Source of the DNA: Bacteroidota bacterium
GTDB taxonomy: Bacteria > Bacteroidota > Bacteroidia > B-17B0 > Aurantibacillaceae
NCBI GenBank assembly: GCA_021323535.1
Contig: JAJONO010000006.1
Span: forward strand, 1-64,000
DNA length: 64,000 nt
Direction of reading: 5' to 3'
Shown: piece after piece, positions 1-10,194 of the stretch
Layout of the letters: each line of letters begins with the position of its first letter
Numbering within the stretch: the stretch's first letter is position 1
Notes under the pieces: model-generated
What the model was told of the DNA's origin: nothing
Databases searched by the model: none
What the model saw: the letters and a program-made list of their open reading frames with translations, nothing else
Made by a program: the position numbers and the translations under genes

Positions 1-50
1 GGGAAAATAGCTGAAATACCAATAAAATCAAGTAATACAGAGGATTTAAG

Positions 51-455
51 ATGCCTACAATATCGCAGTTAGTAAGAAAAGGACGTCATAAGGCGTCTAA
101 CAAGAGCAAATCGGCCGCTTTGGACTCATGTCCACAACGCCGTGGCGTATGTACCAAGGTGTACACTACTACGCCCAAAAAACCTAATTCAGCCATGCGT
201 AAAGTGGCGAAGGTGCGTTTAACCAACAAACAGGAGGTAATTGCTTACATTCCGGGTGAAGGACATAACTTACAGGAACACTCGATCGTTTTGGTTCGTG
301 GTGGTCGTGTTAAAGATTTACCAGGAGTTCGTTATCACATTGTTCGCGGTAGTTTAGATACTGCAGGTGTTGAAGGACGTAAACAACAACGTTCAAAATA
401 CGGGACAAAACGTCCTAAACCGGGTGCTGCTGCTACTCCGGCTAAGAAAAAATAA
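51..455 (+). CDS. rpsL: 30S ribosomal protein S12
   Basis: Ribosomal protein uS12, which lines the decoding centre of the small subunit. The 134-residue product carries the two invariant loops that contact 16S rRNA near the A site: PKKPNSA at residues 42-48 and VKDLPGV at 87-93. Both have the wild-type lysine, so no streptomycin-resistance substitution is visible. The last 15 residues form a low-complexity Pro/Ala/Lys tail typical of Bacteroidota S12. It is the first gene of the str group, 21 nt before rpsG, and the ATG follows a purine-rich AGAGGATTTAAG stretch. Identification is certain. Confidence 0.98.
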   Translation: MPTISQLVRKGRHKASNKSKSAALDSCPQRRGVCTKVYTTTPKKPNSAMRKVAKVRLTNKQEVIAYIPGEGHNLQEHSIVLVRGGRVKDLPGVRYHIVRGSLDTAGVEGRKQQRSKYGTKRPKPGAAATPAKKK

Positions 456-476
456 TATTAAAGAGATTATAATAAA

Positions 477-944
477 ATGAGAAAAGCCAGAGCAAAAAAA
501 CGCGTATTGTTACCTGATCCTATCTATAATGATACATTGGTAACCCGTTTCCTGAATAACTTAATGTACGATGGAAAAAAGAACACAGCTTCTAATATTT
601 TCCATGAAGCGATTGCAGTAGTTGCTAAACGTACAAACGAAGATGGACTTGAAGTATGGAAAAAAGCGTTAGCTAACATTACTCCACAGGTTGAAGTTCG
701 TTCACGTCGTGTGGGTGGAGCTACATTTCAGATTCCTTCTGAAATTCGTCCTGACCGCAAAATATCAATGGGTATGAAATGGTTAATTCTTTATGCCCGT
801 AAACGTAACGAAAAATCAATGGCTCAGAAATTAGCCGGAGAAATCGTTGCTGCTGCTAAAGAAGAAGGTGCTGCTTTCAAAAAGAAGGAAGATGTACATA
901 AGATGGCTGAAGCAAACAAAGCATTTTCACACTTTAGATTTTAA
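477..944 (+). CDS. rpsG: 30S ribosomal protein S7
   Basis: Ribosomal protein uS7, a primary 16S rRNA binder that nucleates assembly of the 30S head. The 155-residue length and the start MRKARAKKR match the family. The conserved core [16 protein letters not shown] lies around residues 72-87 and the C-terminal [15 protein letters not shown] helix is intact. It sits between rpsL and fusA, with 8 nt to fusA, in the classical str order, so co-transcription is expected. Confidence 0.98.
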   Translation: MRKARAKKRVLLPDPIYNDTLVTRFLNNLMYDGKKNTASNIFHEAIAVVAKRTNEDGLEVWKKALANITPQVEVRSRRVGGATFQIPSEIRPDRKISMGMKWLILYARKRNEKSMAQKLAGEIVAAAKEEGAAFKKKEDVHKMAEANKAFSHFRF

Positions 945-952
945 TTGAACAA

Positions 953-3070
953 ATGAGCGACTTAAAATATACAAGAAACATTGGGATTGCAGCTCACATT
1001 GATGCTGGTAAGACCACATGTACTGAGCGTATCCTCTATTATACAGGTGTTACACATAAAATTGGTGAAGTACACGATGGTGCTGCAACAATGGATTGGA
1101 TGGCACAAGAGCAGGAGCGCGGTATTACCATTACTTCGGCAGCTACAACCTGTTTCTGGAAATACCGTAACAATAATTATAAGATCAATATTATCGATAC
1201 CCCGGGCCACGTTGACTTTACAGTTGAGGTGAACCGTTCGTTACGTGTATTAGATGGTCTGGTGTTTTTATTCTCTGCAGTTGATGGTGTTGAACCGCAA
1301 TCAGAAACAAACTGGCGCCTGGCTGATAACTACAATGTAACCCGTATCGGTTTCGTTAATAAAATGGACCGTCAGGGTGCTGACTTCTTAAACGTAGTTA
1401 AGCAAACCCGCGAAATATTAGGCGGAAACGCTGTTCCACTTCAGTTACCAATTGGTTCTGAAGAAAACTTTATTGGTGTAGTTGACCTGATCAACTTCCG
1501 TGGTATCGTTTGGAATGAAGAAGATAAAGGAATGACTTTTAAAGAAGTTCCTATTCCAGCCGATATGCTTGAAGAAGCTAAAGAATGGAGAGAGAAGATG
1601 CTGGAAGCAGTATCTGATTTTGATGATAAGATTATGGAGAAGTTTTTTGACGCTCCTGAGACTATTACTGAAAGAGAAGTATTGGACGCATTGCGTAAGG
1701 CTTGTGTTGCCAATAAAATTGTTCCAATGGTATGTGGTAGCGCCTTCAAAAACAAAGGTGTTCAAACCATGCTTGACCTTGTAATGGAATTAATGCCTTC
1801 TCCTTTAGACAAAGATGTAACAAGAGGAACTAATCCTGATACAGGAGAAGAAATAACCCGTAAACCAGATGTAAAAGAACCTTTTACAGCTCTGGCATTT
1901 AAGATAGCAACCGATCCTTTCGTTGGTCGTCTGTGTTTCTTCCGTGCTTATGCCGGTCGTCTCGACGCTGGTTCTTACGTATTAAATACACGTTCAGGAA
2001 ATAAAGAACGTATTTCCCGCATTTTCCAGATGCATGCTAACAAACAAAACCCTGTTGAATTTATTGAAGCAGGTGATATTGGAGCAGCAGTTGGATTTAA
2101 AGATATCCGCACCGGAGATACTTTATGCGATGAGAAAAATCCAATCGTATTAGAAGCAATGAATTTCCCTGAACCGGTTATCGCAATTGCCATTGAGCCA
2201 AAAACTCAGGGCGACCTTGATCGTTTAGGCGTAGGGTTAAATAAACTAGCTGAAGAAGATCCGACTTTCCGTGTTAAAACGGATGAAGATAGTGGTCAAA
2301 CTATTATCTCAGGTATGGGAGAACTTCACTTAGAGATCATCGTTGACCGTTTAAAACGCGAGTTCAAAGTGGAAGTTAACCAGGGTTCACCTCAGGTTGC
2401 TTACAAAGAGGCTATCTCTGGAACAATTGAACACCGTGAGGTTTACAAAAAACAATCAGGTGGTCGTGGTAAATTTGCTGATATCCGTGTTACTTTAAGT
2501 CCGGTTGATGCTGATTACGATAATTCAAAAGGAGATCTTCAGTTTGTTAACGAAATCACTGGTGGTAATATTCCTCGTGAATTTATCCCTGCTGTTGAAA
2601 AAGGATTTAAATCATCATTAGCTAATGGTGTTTTAGCCGGATACCCTCTCGTAGGATTGAAGGTTGTTTTAACTGATGGTTCTTACCACGCAGTTGACTC
2701 GGATGCTCTTTCATTTGAAATTTGTGCACGTACATGTTTCCGTGAAGCATTACCAAAATGTAAGCCTGTATTACTTGAACCAATCATGAAAGTTGAGGTT
2801 TTAACACCTGAACAAAACATGGGTGATGTAGTAGGCGACTTAAATCGTCGTCGTGGCCAGATCGAAGGTATGGACTCTAAAGGAAATGCACAGGTGATTA
2901 AAGCAAAAGTTCCACTTTCTGAAATGTTTGGATATGTAACTCAATTACGTACTTTAACATCAGGACGTGCAACGTCTACAATGGAATTCAGCCACTACAG
3001 TGAAGCTCCGAATAACATTGCACAGGATGTAATTGCTAAAGCAAAAGGAAAGAAAACTGAAAACGCTTAA
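953..3070 (+). CDS. fusA: Translation elongation factor G
   Basis: EF-G, the GTPase that drives tRNA-mRNA translocation on the ribosome. The GTP-binding motifs are complete: P-loop AHIDAGKTT at residues 14-22, DTPGH at 82-86 and NKMD at 136-139. Domains II-V follow; domain IV contains the [10 protein letters not shown] segment near 503. The 705-residue length is normal. It follows rpsG by 8 nt and precedes rpsJ by 33 nt. No tufA lies between fusA and rpsJ, the usual arrangement in Bacteroidota as I recall it. Several antisense open frames overlap it but show no protein-like features. Confidence 0.98.
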   Translation: MSDLKYTRNIGIAAHIDAGKTTCTERILYYTGVTHKIGEVHDGAATMDWMAQEQERGITITSAATTCFWKYRNNNYKINIIDTPGHVDFTVEVNRSLRVLDGLVFLFSAVDGVEPQSETNWRLADNYNVTRIGFVNKMDRQGADFLNVVKQTREILGGNAVPLQLPIGSEENFIGVVDLINFRGIVWNEEDKGMTFKEVPIPADMLEEAKEWREKMLEAVSDFDDKIMEKFFDAPETITEREVLDALRKACVANKIVPMVCGSAFKNKGVQTMLDLVMELMPSPLDKDVTRGTNPDTGEEITRKPDVKEPFTALAFKIATDPFVGRLCFFRAYAGRLDAGSYVLNTRSGNKERISRIFQMHANKQNPVEFIEAGDIGAAVGFKDIRTGDTLCDEKNPIVLEAMNFPEPVIAIAIEPKTQGDLDRLGVGLNKLAEEDPTFRVKTDEDSGQTIISGMGELHLEIIVDRLKREFKVEVNQGSPQVAYKEAISGTIEHREVYKKQSGGRGKFADIRVTLSPVDADYDNSKGDLQFVNEITGGNIPREFIPAVEKGFKSSLANGVLAGYPLVGLKVVLTDGSYHAVDSDALSFEICARTCFREALPKCKPVLLEPIMKVEVLTPEQNMGDVVGDLNRRRGQIEGMDSKGNAQVIKAKVPLSEMFGYVTQLRTLTSGRATSTMEFSHYSEAPNNIAQDVIAKAKGKKTENA

Positions 3071-3103
3071 TATTAACAAACACTAAAAATACGTTCTTTT
3101 AAC

Positions 3104-3409
3104 ATGAGCCAAAGAATCAGAATAAAATTAAAATCATACGATTTCAACTTAGTTGACAAATCAGCTGAAAAAATCGTTAAGACTGTAAAAGCTACAGGAG
3201 CGGTGGTAAACGGACCAATTCCTTTACCTACTAATAAAAGGATTTTTACGGTATTAAAATCACCACACGTTAACAAAAAAGCACGTGATCAGTTCCAACT
3301 GTGTTCATACAAGCGTTTGTTAGACATTTACAGTTCATCTTCAAAAACTGTTGATGCTTTAATGAAGCTTGAATTACCTAGTGGTGTTGAAGTTGAAATT
3401 AAAGTTTAA
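3104..3409 (+). CDS. rpsJ: 30S ribosomal protein S10
   Basis: Ribosomal protein uS10 of the 30S head, which also acts with NusB in transcription antitermination in well-studied bacteria. The 101-residue product begins [20 protein letters not shown] and keeps the conserved PLPT and [10 protein letters not shown] segments. It opens the S10 group. A roughly 100-nt gap with a GC-rich hairpin separates it from rplC, longer than most gaps in this cluster. Confidence 0.98.
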   Translation: MSQRIRIKLKSYDFNLVDKSAEKIVKTVKATGAVVNGPIPLPTNKRIFTVLKSPHVNKKARDQFQLCSYKRLLDIYSSSSKTVDALMKLELPSGVEVEIKV

Positions 3410-3445
3410 CGGCAGGTAAGCAGTTAAGCTCAGGAAAATCAGAAC

Positions 3446-3470
3446 CCGCCTACGTTTAGACTTAGGGCGG
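3446..3470 (+). ncRNA. Hairpin in the rpsJ-rplC gap, candidate r-protein leader
   Basis: CCGCCTA (3446-3452) pairs with TAGGGCGG (3463-3470), leaving one bulged G, to form a GC-rich stem with a 10-nt loop. An A-rich stretch follows and rplC starts 40 nt downstream. There is no T-run, so it is not a standard terminator. Its place before rplC-rplD would suit an autoregulatory leader, but this is inferred from position and folding only. Confidence 0.35.
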
Positions 3471-3510
3471 ATAAAAAAAGAAAACAAGTAATAAATAAAT
3501 AACAAACAAA

Positions 3511-4134
3511 ATGTCAGGATTAATTGGTAAAAAAATAGGAATGACTAGCTTCTTCGATGCCAATGGCAAATACGTGCCATGCACAGTTATTGAGGCAGGT
3601 CCTTGCGTTGTTACGCAAGTAAAAACCAATGAAAACGACGGCTACACCGCAGTTCAATTGTCATTTGACGAGAAAAAAGAAAAACACACGTCATCTGCAA
3701 TGAAAAAACACTTTGAGAATGCTAAAACCACTCCAAAGCGTAAGGTTGTAGAATTCCGTCATTTTGAAGAGCAAAAAAACTTAGGCGATGTTCTTACAGT
3801 AGAACTTTTCGTTGAAGGTGATTTTGTTGATGTAATTGGTACAAGTAAAGGTAAAGGTTTCCAGGGTGTTGTAAAACGTCATGGATTCAGCGGGGTAGGT
3901 CACGCTAACAAATCACACGGTCAGCACGATCGCGAAAGAGCTCCTGGGTCATTAGGTGCTTCATCAGATCCGTCGCGCGTTATGAAAGGTATGCGTATGG
4001 CTGGCCGCATGGGCGGAAACCGTAAGAAGATCCAGAATCTTCAGGTAGTAAAAGTAATGGCAGACAAGAACGTGATCCTTATCAAAGGTTCGGTTCCTGG
4101 TGCTAAAGGGTCGTACGTTTTAATTGAGAAGTAA
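3511..4134 (+). CDS. rplC: 50S ribosomal protein L3
   Basis: Ribosomal protein uL3, an early-assembly protein near the peptidyl-transferase centre. The 207-residue product has the N-terminal [14 protein letters not shown] motif and the central loop [17 protein letters not shown] (about residues 110-126), including the conserved [11 protein letters not shown] region that extends towards the catalytic site. It ends 2 nt before rplD. Family and length are unambiguous. Confidence 0.98.
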   Translation: MSGLIGKKIGMTSFFDANGKYVPCTVIEAGPCVVTQVKTNENDGYTAVQLSFDEKKEKHTSSAMKKHFENAKTTPKRKVVEFRHFEEQKNLGDVLTVELFVEGDFVDVIGTSKGKGFQGVVKRHGFSGVGHANKSHGQHDRERAPGSLGASSDPSRVMKGMRMAGRMGGNRKKIQNLQVVKVMADKNVILIKGSVPGAKGSYVLIEK

Positions 4135-4136
4135 TC

Positions 4137-4766
4137 ATGCAAGTAGAAGTATTAAACATAAGTGGTAAAAAAACAGCGAAGAAAGTTGATCTTACAGACG
4201 CTATCTTCAATGCTGAACCAAATGATCATTGTATCTATCTTGACGTAAAGCAGCATTTAGCTAACCAACGTCAGGGTACACACAAATCAAAAGAACGTGC
4301 AGAGATTGCCCGCACCACAAAGAAATTGAAACGTCAGAAAGGTACTGGCGGAGCTCGCGCAGGATCTATGAAATCACCTTTATTCATTGGTGGTGGTCGC
4401 GTGTTTGGTCCACGTCCCCGTGATTATTCTTTCAAACTGAATAAAAAAGTAAAAGCCCTTGCACGTATTTCGGCTTTAACTTACAAAGCAAAAGATAACG
4501 CAATCACTGTATTGGAAGACTTCAATTTTGAAGCTCCTAAAACAAAAAATTACGTTGATCTTATTAAGAATTTAAATTTATCTGACAAGAAAACCCTGTT
4601 AGTGTTAGGCTCAACAAATAAGAATGTTTATTTGTCTTCACGTAACATTCAGGGAGCAAAAGTGGTTAACGCATCTGACTTGAATACATACGATATTCTC
4701 AATGCAGAAAACCTTATCCTTGCTGAAAGTTCAGTTAAAGTAATTGAAACAATTTTAAATAAGTAA
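4137..4766 (+). CDS. rplD: 50S ribosomal protein L4
   Basis: Ribosomal protein uL4, whose long loop lines the nascent-peptide exit tunnel. The 209-residue product shows the conserved loop [21 protein letters not shown] (about residues 68-88) followed by GPRPRDYSF. It is packed between rplC (2 nt) and rplW (1 nt), which suggests tight translational coupling. No L4-type leader was recognised with certainty, although a hairpin precedes rplC. Confidence 0.98.
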   Translation: MQVEVLNISGKKTAKKVDLTDAIFNAEPNDHCIYLDVKQHLANQRQGTHKSKERAEIARTTKKLKRQKGTGGARAGSMKSPLFIGGGRVFGPRPRDYSFKLNKKVKALARISALTYKAKDNAITVLEDFNFEAPKTKNYVDLIKNLNLSDKKTLLVLGSTNKNVYLSSRNIQGAKVVNASDLNTYDILNAENLILAESSVKVIETILNK

Positions 4767-4767
4767 G

Positions 4768-5058
4768 ATGGAAATTTTAATAAAGCCGATCATTACCGAA
4801 AAAATGTCTGCTCAATCCGAGAAGTTAAATCGCTATGGATTTGTAGTAGCAAAAACGGCTAATAAGTTAGAGATTAAAGCTGCTATCGAAAAAATGTATG
4901 GTGTGAAAGTTGACTCAGTTAACACTCAGCAATACGTTGGTAAAGTTAAAACCCGTAACACTACACGTGGTATGGCAGTAGGACGCGTAAACCGCAATAA
5001 AAAAGCGATCGTTACCTTAAAACAAGGTGAAGTTATCGACTTCTACGCAAGTGTATAA
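4768..5058 (+). CDS. rplW: 50S ribosomal protein L23
   Basis: Ribosomal protein uL23, located at the tunnel exit where trigger factor and SRP dock. The 96-residue product begins MEILIKPIITEKM, the family signature, and contains a YGVKVDSVNT segment in the second half. It starts 1 nt after rplD and is followed 20 nt later by rplB. Confidence 0.97.
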   Translation: MEILIKPIITEKMSAQSEKLNRYGFVVAKTANKLEIKAAIEKMYGVKVDSVNTQQYVGKVKTRNTTRGMAVGRVNRNKKAIVTLKQGEVIDFYASV

Positions 5059-5078
5059 TCAAGTAAAAGAAATTAAAA

Positions 5079-5903
5079 ATGGGATTAAAAAAATATAGGC
5101 CATTAACACCGAGTTTACGTTACAAGTTAACTGCGGATTTTGCTGAGATCACAGCATCAGAGCCTGAAAAAAGTTTAGTTAAATCAACTAAAAGATCCGG
5201 TGGCCGTAACAATAGCGGTAAAATGACCATTCGTTATATCGGTGGTGGCCACAAAAAAGCATTTCGTATTATCGACTTTAAACGCGATAAAGACGGAATC
5301 GAAGGAACTGTAAAAACTGTTGAGTACGATCCAAACCGTACAGCACGTATTGCCCTCGTTGTTTACAAAGACGGTGAAAAACGCTACATCATTGCTCCGC
5401 AAGGGTTACAGGTGGGCCAGAAAGTAATGTCAGGTAAAAATTCAGCTCCTGAAGTAGGAAACTGTTTATTGTTATCTGAAATTCCTTTAGGAACTATCAT
5501 TCACAATATCGAATTACGTCCTGGTCAGGGTGCGGCTTTAGCCCGCTCTGCAGGTTCTTACGCGCAGTTAACTGCACGTGAAGGAAAATATGCTGTATTA
5601 CGTATGCCTTCAGGTGAGGTTCGTATGATCCTTATTACTTGTAAAGCTACAATTGGTGCAGTATCAAATCCGGATCATAATCTGGAAGTGCATGGTAAAG
5701 CCGGTCGCCGCCGTTGGTTAGGCCGTCGCCCACGCAACAGACCAGTAGCTATGAACCCGGTAGATCATCCAATGGGTGGTGGTGAAGGCCGCGCTTCAGG
5801 TGGACATCCACGTTCACGTAAAGGGTTACCTGCAAAAGGATTCAAAACCCGTTACAAAGCAAAAGCTTCAAACAAACATATTATAGAAAGAAGAAAGAAA
5901 TAA
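5079..5903 (+). CDS. rplB: 50S ribosomal protein L2
   Basis: Ribosomal protein uL2, needed for subunit association and peptidyl transfer. The 274-residue product has the family C-terminal motif [21 protein letters not shown] (about residues 217-237), including the conserved histidine, and the N-terminal basic segment [20 protein letters not shown] 77-nt gap without an obvious structure precedes rpsS. Confidence 0.98.
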   Translation: MGLKKYRPLTPSLRYKLTADFAEITASEPEKSLVKSTKRSGGRNNSGKMTIRYIGGGHKKAFRIIDFKRDKDGIEGTVKTVEYDPNRTARIALVVYKDGEKRYIIAPQGLQVGQKVMSGKNSAPEVGNCLLLSEIPLGTIIHNIELRPGQGAALARSAGSYAQLTAREGKYAVLRMPSGEVRMILITCKATIGAVSNPDHNLEVHGKAGRRRWLGRRPRNRPVAMNPVDHPMGGGEGRASGGHPRSRKGLPAKGFKTRYKAKASNKHIIERRKK

Positions 5904-5980
5904 TAATTAACGTTTAATGGTTTCTGTGACTTCAAGCGTAATCGAGAAGAGGCAGGGATTTCAAAACTAAAAAAAGAAAA

Positions 5981-6250
5981 ATGGCAAGATCATTAAAAAA
6001 AGGCCCCTTTATCGACCACAATTTGTGGGATAAAGTTGAAAAAATGAACGCAGGCAATAAAAAGTCTGCGATCAAGACCTGGGCTCGTCGTTCAACTATT
6101 CCACCTGAGTTCGTAGGGCATACATTTGCTGTACACAATGGTGCTAAATTTATCCCGGTTTACGTAACCGAGAACATGGTAGGGCATAAACTAGGAGAGT
6201 TTTCGCCAACCCGAGTATTTAAAGGCCATGCCGGTCATAACAAGAAATAA
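5981..6250 (+). CDS. rpsS: 30S ribosomal protein S19
   Basis: Ribosomal protein uS19 in the 30S head, contacting the A-site finger of 23S rRNA. The 89-residue product begins [12 protein letters not shown] and contains the signature [21 protein letters not shown] near residues 57-77. It lies 8 nt before rplV in the standard S10 order. Confidence 0.98.
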   Translation: MARSLKKGPFIDHNLWDKVEKMNAGNKKSAIKTWARRSTIPPEFVGHTFAVHNGAKFIPVYVTENMVGHKLGEFSPTRVFKGHAGHNKK

Positions 6251-6258
6251 TTAAGGCC

Positions 6259-6657
6259 ATGGGAAAAAGAAAAAGATTAGTTGCTGAAAAACGCAAAGAA
6301 GAAAATAAAACAACATACTTCGCAAAGTTAAACAACTGTCCTACATCGCCACGTAAAATGGCTCAGGTGGCTGATTTAGTTAGAGGAATGGATGTGTATA
6401 AAGCTTTAAACGTATTAAAATTCAATACACGTGAAGCTTCAGGACGCCTTGAGAAATTATTAAAATCGGCAATTGCTAACTACGAACAAAAAAGTAGCCA
6501 ACGCGCAGAAGAAGGAACACTTTTCGTAAAAGAAGTAAAAGTTGACAGTGCTGTTCAGGTGAAACGCCTTCGCACAGCTCCTCAGGGACGTGGATACCGT
6601 ATCCGCAAACGTTCAAATCACGTTACATTAGTTTTAGACACAAAAAATATTAAATAA
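6259..6657 (+). CDS. rplV: 50S ribosomal protein L22
   Basis: Ribosomal protein uL22, whose beta-hairpin reaches into the exit tunnel. The 132-residue product has a basic N-terminal extension of about 20 residues before the core [21 protein letters not shown]. The C-terminal hairpin region [17 protein letters not shown] is intact. Only 3 nt separate it from rpsC. Confidence 0.97.
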   Translation: MGKRKRLVAEKRKEENKTTYFAKLNNCPTSPRKMAQVADLVRGMDVYKALNVLKFNTREASGRLEKLLKSAIANYEQKSSQRAEEGTLFVKEVKVDSAVQVKRLRTAPQGRGYRIRKRSNHVTLVLDTKNIK

Positions 6658-6660
6658 GAA

Positions 6661-7410
6661 ATGGGACAAAAAGTAAATCCAATAGGTATTCGTTTAGGTG
6701 TCATCAAAGGATGGGATTCGAACTGGTATGGCGGCAACGACTATTCAGAGAAATTAGTTGAAGACGAAAAAATCCGTAACTATCTGAAAGCTCGTTTAGC
6801 TAAAGGTAGCATTTCTAAAATCGTTATTGAAAGAACTCTTAAGTTAATCACTGTAACTATCAATACAGCTCGTCCTGGTATCATTATCGGAAAAGGCGGT
6901 AAAGAGGTTGATAAATTAAAAGAAGAGCTAAAAAAATTAACTAAGAAAGAAGTACAAATCAACATCTTCGAAATTAAACGTCCTGAATTAGATGCACGTT
7001 TAGTTGCGGATAGTATCGCTCGTCAGATCGAAGGTCGTATCTCTTTCCGCCGTGCAGCTAAAATGTCAATGGCTAGTACCATGCGCCTTGGAGCTGAAGG
7101 TATCAAGATTAAAGTGAGTGGCCGTTTAGGTGGAGCTGAGATGGCTCGTACAGAAGGTTATAAAGAAGGAAGAACTCCTTTACACACTTTACGTGCCGAT
7201 ATCGATTACGCAATCGCTGAAGCTCACACTTCATACGGACGTATTGGTATTAAAGTATGGATCTGCCGTGGTGAGGTTTTCGGAAAACGTGATCTTTCTC
7301 CTAACGGAAATGCCGCAAAAGAGAAAAAAGGCGGAAACGAAAGAAACAACGACAAACCAAGATTTGGTGGTGGGAACAAAAAAAGAGGTCCTAAAAGAGA
7401 AGAAAAATAA
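6661..7410 (+). CDS. rpsC: 30S ribosomal protein S3
   Basis: Ribosomal protein uS3 at the mRNA entry channel. The 249-residue product begins [20 protein letters not shown]. It has a type II KH domain with [11 protein letters not shown] around residues 74-84 and the C-terminal S3 domain with [15 protein letters not shown] near 152-166. The tail after residue 215 is a lysine/asparagine/glycine-rich extension, common in Bacteroidota. rplP follows after 27 nt. Confidence 0.98.
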   Translation: MGQKVNPIGIRLGVIKGWDSNWYGGNDYSEKLVEDEKIRNYLKARLAKGSISKIVIERTLKLITVTINTARPGIIIGKGGKEVDKLKEELKKLTKKEVQINIFEIKRPELDARLVADSIARQIEGRISFRRAAKMSMASTMRLGAEGIKIKVSGRLGGAEMARTEGYKEGRTPLHTLRADIDYAIAEAHTSYGRIGIKVWICRGEVFGKRDLSPNGNAAKEKKGGNERNNDKPRFGGGNKKRGPKREEK

Positions 7411-7437
7411 TTTTTGAATTAGAAAAAATATAAGGTC

Positions 7438-7872
7438 ATGTTACAACCTAAAAGAACGAAATTTAGAAAATCGCAAAAGATGAAAATCAAAGGCAACGCT
7501 AAGCGTGGTCATGAACTAGCCTTTGGTTCATTCGGAATTAAAGCGATGGCAGAGTCACGTATGACTTCACGTCAGATCGAAGCTGCCCGTGTTGCCATTA
7601 CCCGCTTCATGAAACGTGAAGGTCAGGTTTGGATCCGTATTTTCCCAGATCGTCCGGTTACATCAAAACCAGCCGAGGTACGTATGGGTAAAGGTAAAGG
7701 AGCTCCTGAATATTGGATGGCTGCCGTAAAACCAGGTCGTATTCTTTTCGAAGCTGATGGTGTTCCATTAGCTGTTGCAAAAGAAGCATTACGCCTTGCA
7801 GCACAAAAATTACCAATTGTTACAAAATTTGTAGTTCGCAGAGACTACGTAGAAGCTGAAGCAAGTAAATAA
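7438..7872 (+). CDS. rplP: 50S ribosomal protein L16
   Basis: Ribosomal protein uL16, which helps position the A-site tRNA. The 144-residue product begins [15 protein letters not shown] and includes [21 protein letters not shown] (about residues 81-101), the loop that approaches the peptidyl-transferase centre. A 74-nt AT-rich gap precedes rpmC. Confidence 0.98.
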   Translation: MLQPKRTKFRKSQKMKIKGNAKRGHELAFGSFGIKAMAESRMTSRQIEAARVAITRFMKREGQVWIRIFPDRPVTSKPAEVRMGKGKGAPEYWMAAVKPGRILFEADGVPLAVAKEALRLAAQKLPIVTKFVVRRDYVEAEASK

Positions 7873-7946
7873 CTACAAATCAGTTAAATAATCCAAGTTT
7901 GATTGAACCGTTACTTTAATTAAACAAAGGCAAAACAAAGAACAAA

Positions 7947-8144
7947 ATGAAAAACAAAGAAATCGCAGGTTTATCTGATCAGGAACTGATCGAAAAGATA
8001 AAGGAAGAACAAGCTGGTTTAAACAAAATGACTTTGAACCATGCAGTTTCACCGGTTGAAAATCCGGCTAAAATCCGCTTAAACCGCAGGAACATTGCCC
8101 GTTTAAATACCGAAGTTAACAAACGTAAAAAAGCAGCGAAATAA
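7947..8144 (+). CDS. rpmC: 50S ribosomal protein L29
   Basis: Ribosomal protein uL29, a small coiled-coil protein beside the exit tunnel. The 65-residue product keeps the helix-turn-helix pattern with LSDQELIEKIKEEQ at the start and PAKIRLNRRNIARLNTEVNKR in the second helix. It lies between rplP and rpsQ (15 nt), the invariant position of rpmC in S10 groups. Confidence 0.95.
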   Translation: MKNKEIAGLSDQELIEKIKEEQAGLNKMTLNHAVSPVENPAKIRLNRRNIARLNTEVNKRKKAAK

Positions 8145-8159
8145 TTGCTGTAAATCATC

Positions 8160-8423
8160 ATGGAAAACACAGAAAGAAATTTAAGAAAAGAAAAAGTCGG
8201 AGTTGTTACCAGCAACAAAATGAATAAAAGCATTGTGGTTGAGGTTATGCGTAAAGTAAAACACCCGAAATACGGTAAGTTCGTAAACAAAACCAGTAAA
8301 TTCGTTGCTCACGATGAAAAAAACGAATGTAGTATTGGTGATACCGTTCGTATTATGGAAACACGTCCTCTTAGCAAAACTAAGAACTGGCGTTTAGTTG
8401 AAGTAGTTGAAAAAGTGAAATAA
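8160..8423 (+). CDS. rpsQ: 30S ribosomal protein S17
   Basis: Ribosomal protein uS17, an OB-fold primary binder of 16S rRNA. The 87-residue product begins with a short polar stretch and then [21 protein letters not shown], followed by [14 protein letters not shown] and the signature [21 protein letters not shown]. It is followed by rplN after 32 nt. Confidence 0.97.
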   Translation: MENTERNLRKEKVGVVTSNKMNKSIVVEVMRKVKHPKYGKFVNKTSKFVAHDEKNECSIGDTVRIMETRPLSKTKNWRLVEVVEKVK

Positions 8424-8455
8424 TAGATTGTTAATCGAAATAAAAAAATTAAGAA

Positions 8456-8824
8456 ATGATACAAAACGAATCAAGATTAACAGTAGCAGATAACAGTGGA
8501 GCCAAAGAAGTTCTTGTTATCCGCGTATTAGGCGGTACACGTAAACGTTACGCTTCAATCGGCGATAAAGTTGTTGTAACCGTAAAACATGCATTACCTA
8601 GCGGTAACGTAAAAAAAGGTACAGTTAGCAAGGCTGTAATCGTAAGGACCAAAAAAGAAATCAGCCGTCAGGACGGATCATACATCCGTTTCGATGATAA
8701 CGCTGTTGTTCTTTTAAATGCAACAGATGAGATGCGCGGAACACGTATCTTTGGTCCGGTTGCCCGTGAATTACGCGATAAGCAATTCATGAAAATTATT
8801 TCTCTTGCACCAGAAGTACTATAA
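8456..8824 (+). CDS. rplN: 50S ribosomal protein L14
   Basis: Ribosomal protein uL14 at the subunit interface. The 122-residue length is exact for the family. It begins [19 protein letters not shown] and ends in [20 protein letters not shown], both diagnostic. It opens the spc-type group and is followed 18 nt later by rplX. Confidence 0.98.
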   Translation: MIQNESRLTVADNSGAKEVLVIRVLGGTRKRYASIGDKVVVTVKHALPSGNVKKGTVSKAVIVRTKKEISRQDGSYIRFDDNAVVLLNATDEMRGTRIFGPVARELRDKQFMKIISLAPEVL

Positions 8825-8842
8825 CTAAAAGAAATTAAAGTC

Positions 8843-9163
8843 ATGTCAAAGATAAAATTAAAAAAAGGCGATACTGTAAAAGTGATCTCTGGCGAAGCAA
8901 GAGGTTCACAAGGAAAGATCGTTTCAATTGATACCAAAAAGATGCGTGCCATCGTTGAAGGTGTTAACATGGTTAGCAAAAGCGAAAAGCCAAATGCTAA
9001 AAACACCAATGGTGGTATTGTTAAGAAAGAAGGGTCTATCCATATCTCAAACTTAATGTTTGTAGATGGTGGAAAAACATCAGTTCGTTTAGGTAAAAAA
9101 TTAGATGAGAAAACCGGAAAAATGATCCGTATCTCTCGTAAAACTAAGGAGGCAGTTAAATAA
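8843..9163 (+). CDS. rplX: 50S ribosomal protein L24
   Basis: Ribosomal protein uL24, an assembly initiator with a KOW motif. [20 protein letters not shown] spans residues 5-24 and matches the KOW consensus. The 106-residue length is normal. Its stop overlaps the rplE start by 1 nt (TAATG), and its 3' end contains AAGGAGG, which can serve as a Shine-Dalgarno for rplE. Confidence 0.97.
   Translation: MSKIKLKKGDTVKVISGEARGSQGKIVSIDTKKMRAIVEGVNMVSKSEKPNAKNTNGGIVKKEGSIHISNLMFVDGGKTSVRLGKKLDEKTGKMIRISRKTKEAVK
9146..9152 (+). promoter_or_regulatory. Strong Shine-Dalgarno for rplE inside rplX
   Basis: AAGGAGG lies 10 nt before the rplE ATG, inside the last codons of rplX. Most genes in this window lack a recognisable Shine-Dalgarno, as is usual in Bacteroidota, so a full match may matter for rplE expression, or may simply reflect the Lys-Glu-Ala codons. 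Confidence 0.4.
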
Positions 9164-9729
9164 TGGCAACAACAACTTATCAACCTCGTTTAAAAGGTAA
9201 ATACAGGAACGAAATTGTTGAAAATCTTAAAAAGCAATTTCAGTATACTTCTGCAATGCAGGTTCCTAAACTCGAAAAAATTTGTATTAACCAAGGTGTG
9301 GGCGATGCAGTTTCTGACAAGAAAATGATCGAATCTGCTGTAAAAGAAATGACCACTATTACCGGTCAGAAAGCAGTTCCTACATACTCAACAAAAGATA
9401 TCTCGAATTTTAAATTACGTAAAGGTGTAGCTATTGGTGTTCGTGTAACACTTCGTGGCGATAAAATGTATGAATTCTTAGATCGTTTGATCGCTTCAGC
9501 ATTACCACGTATCCGTGATTTTAAAGGCGTGAATGATAAAGGATTTGATGGCCGTGGTAACTACACTTTAGGTGTTACTGAGCAAATCATTTTCCCTGAG
9601 ATCGATATCGATAAAGTGAGCAAAATTCAGGGTATGGACATTACTTTCGTAACGTCTGCAAATACCGATAAAGAAGCTCACGCTTTATTAACAGAATTTG
9701 GAATTCCATTTAAAAAGAAAGATAAATAA
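9163..9729 (+). CDS. rplE: 50S ribosomal protein L5
   Basis: Ribosomal protein uL5, which binds 5S rRNA and the P-site tRNA. The 188-residue product contains [18 protein letters not shown] (about residues 33-50), the [16 protein letters not shown] segment and [21 protein letters not shown] (about 123-143). It overlaps rplX and rpsN by 1 nt each, indicating coupled translation. Confidence 0.98.
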   Translation: MATTTYQPRLKGKYRNEIVENLKKQFQYTSAMQVPKLEKICINQGVGDAVSDKKMIESAVKEMTTITGQKAVPTYSTKDISNFKLRKGVAIGVRVTLRGDKMYEFLDRLIASALPRIRDFKGVNDKGFDGRGNYTLGVTEQIIFPEIDIDKVSKIQGMDITFVTSANTDKEAHALLTEFGIPFKKKDK

Positions 9730-9998
9730 TGGCAAAAGAATCAATGAAGGCCCGTGAAGTAAAAAGGGCCAAACTTGTAGCAAAATACGCTGAAAAACGC
9801 GAACAACTTAAAAAAGAAGGTAAGTGGGATGAACTTCAGAAACTACCACGCAACTCTGCAAAAGTTCGTATGCGTAACCGTTGTAAATTAACAGGCCGTC
9901 CGCGTGGCTATATGAGCACATTCGGAATCAGCCGTGTTACTTTCCGTGATATGGCGCTTTTCGGACTCATACCGGGTGTTACAAAAGCCAGCTGGTAG
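9729..9998 (+). CDS. rpsN: 30S ribosomal protein S14, zinc-independent form
   Basis: Ribosomal protein uS14 of the 30S head. The 89-residue form lacks the CxxC zinc motif, so it is the long zinc-independent (C-minus) type. It has [21 protein letters not shown] near residues 56-76 and ends in the canonical PGVTKASW. In most spc operons rpsH follows closely, but here a 196-nt gap with its own promoter-like sequence intervenes. Confidence 0.97.
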   Translation: MAKESMKAREVKRAKLVAKYAEKREQLKKEGKWDELQKLPRNSAKVRMRNRCKLTGRPRGYMSTFGISRVTFRDMALFGLIPGVTKASW

Positions 9999-10076
9999 TA
10001 TTTGCCAATGCCTTGAAGGCAAAGGAAGATAATCCACTGAAAATTGTAGACAAGAGGAAGAAAGTACAAAATAAAC

Positions 10077-10107
10077 TTGGAGGATTGGGTAAGTATTCGT
10101 ATATTTG
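10077..10107 (+). promoter_or_regulatory. Bacteroidota-type promoter before rpsH
   Basis: TTG at 10077-10079 and TATATTTG at 10100-10107 are separated by 20 nt and match the TTG / TAnnTTTG pattern of the Bacteroidota primary sigma factor. Transcription would begin near 10112, giving rpsH a leader of about 80 nt. This is an internal promoter in the spc group. A short inverted repeat (TTTGCC/GGCAAA, about 10002-10024) lies upstream of it. Confidence 0.65.
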
Positions 10108-10194
10108 CCCCCTCAAAAAAATAAATAATTGTTTAATATAATTATTTCAGCAGGTAAAGGCCTGATTTGAAGTAACATATAAACTTAAAAAAAC

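Noticed and set aside
962-1210. Antisense open frame within fusA
   Set aside because: It lies opposite a conserved GTPase domain, lacks a plausible start context and its composition follows from the codon pattern of EF-G.
8668-9183. 171-codon antisense frame over rplN-rplX
   Set aside because: It spans the ends of three conserved genes and contains no domain; it is a shadow of codon bias.
9999-10120. Extra small protein in the gap before rpsH (Lys-rich frame)
   Set aside because: It lacks a good start codon and conserved content; it is an accidental open frame.
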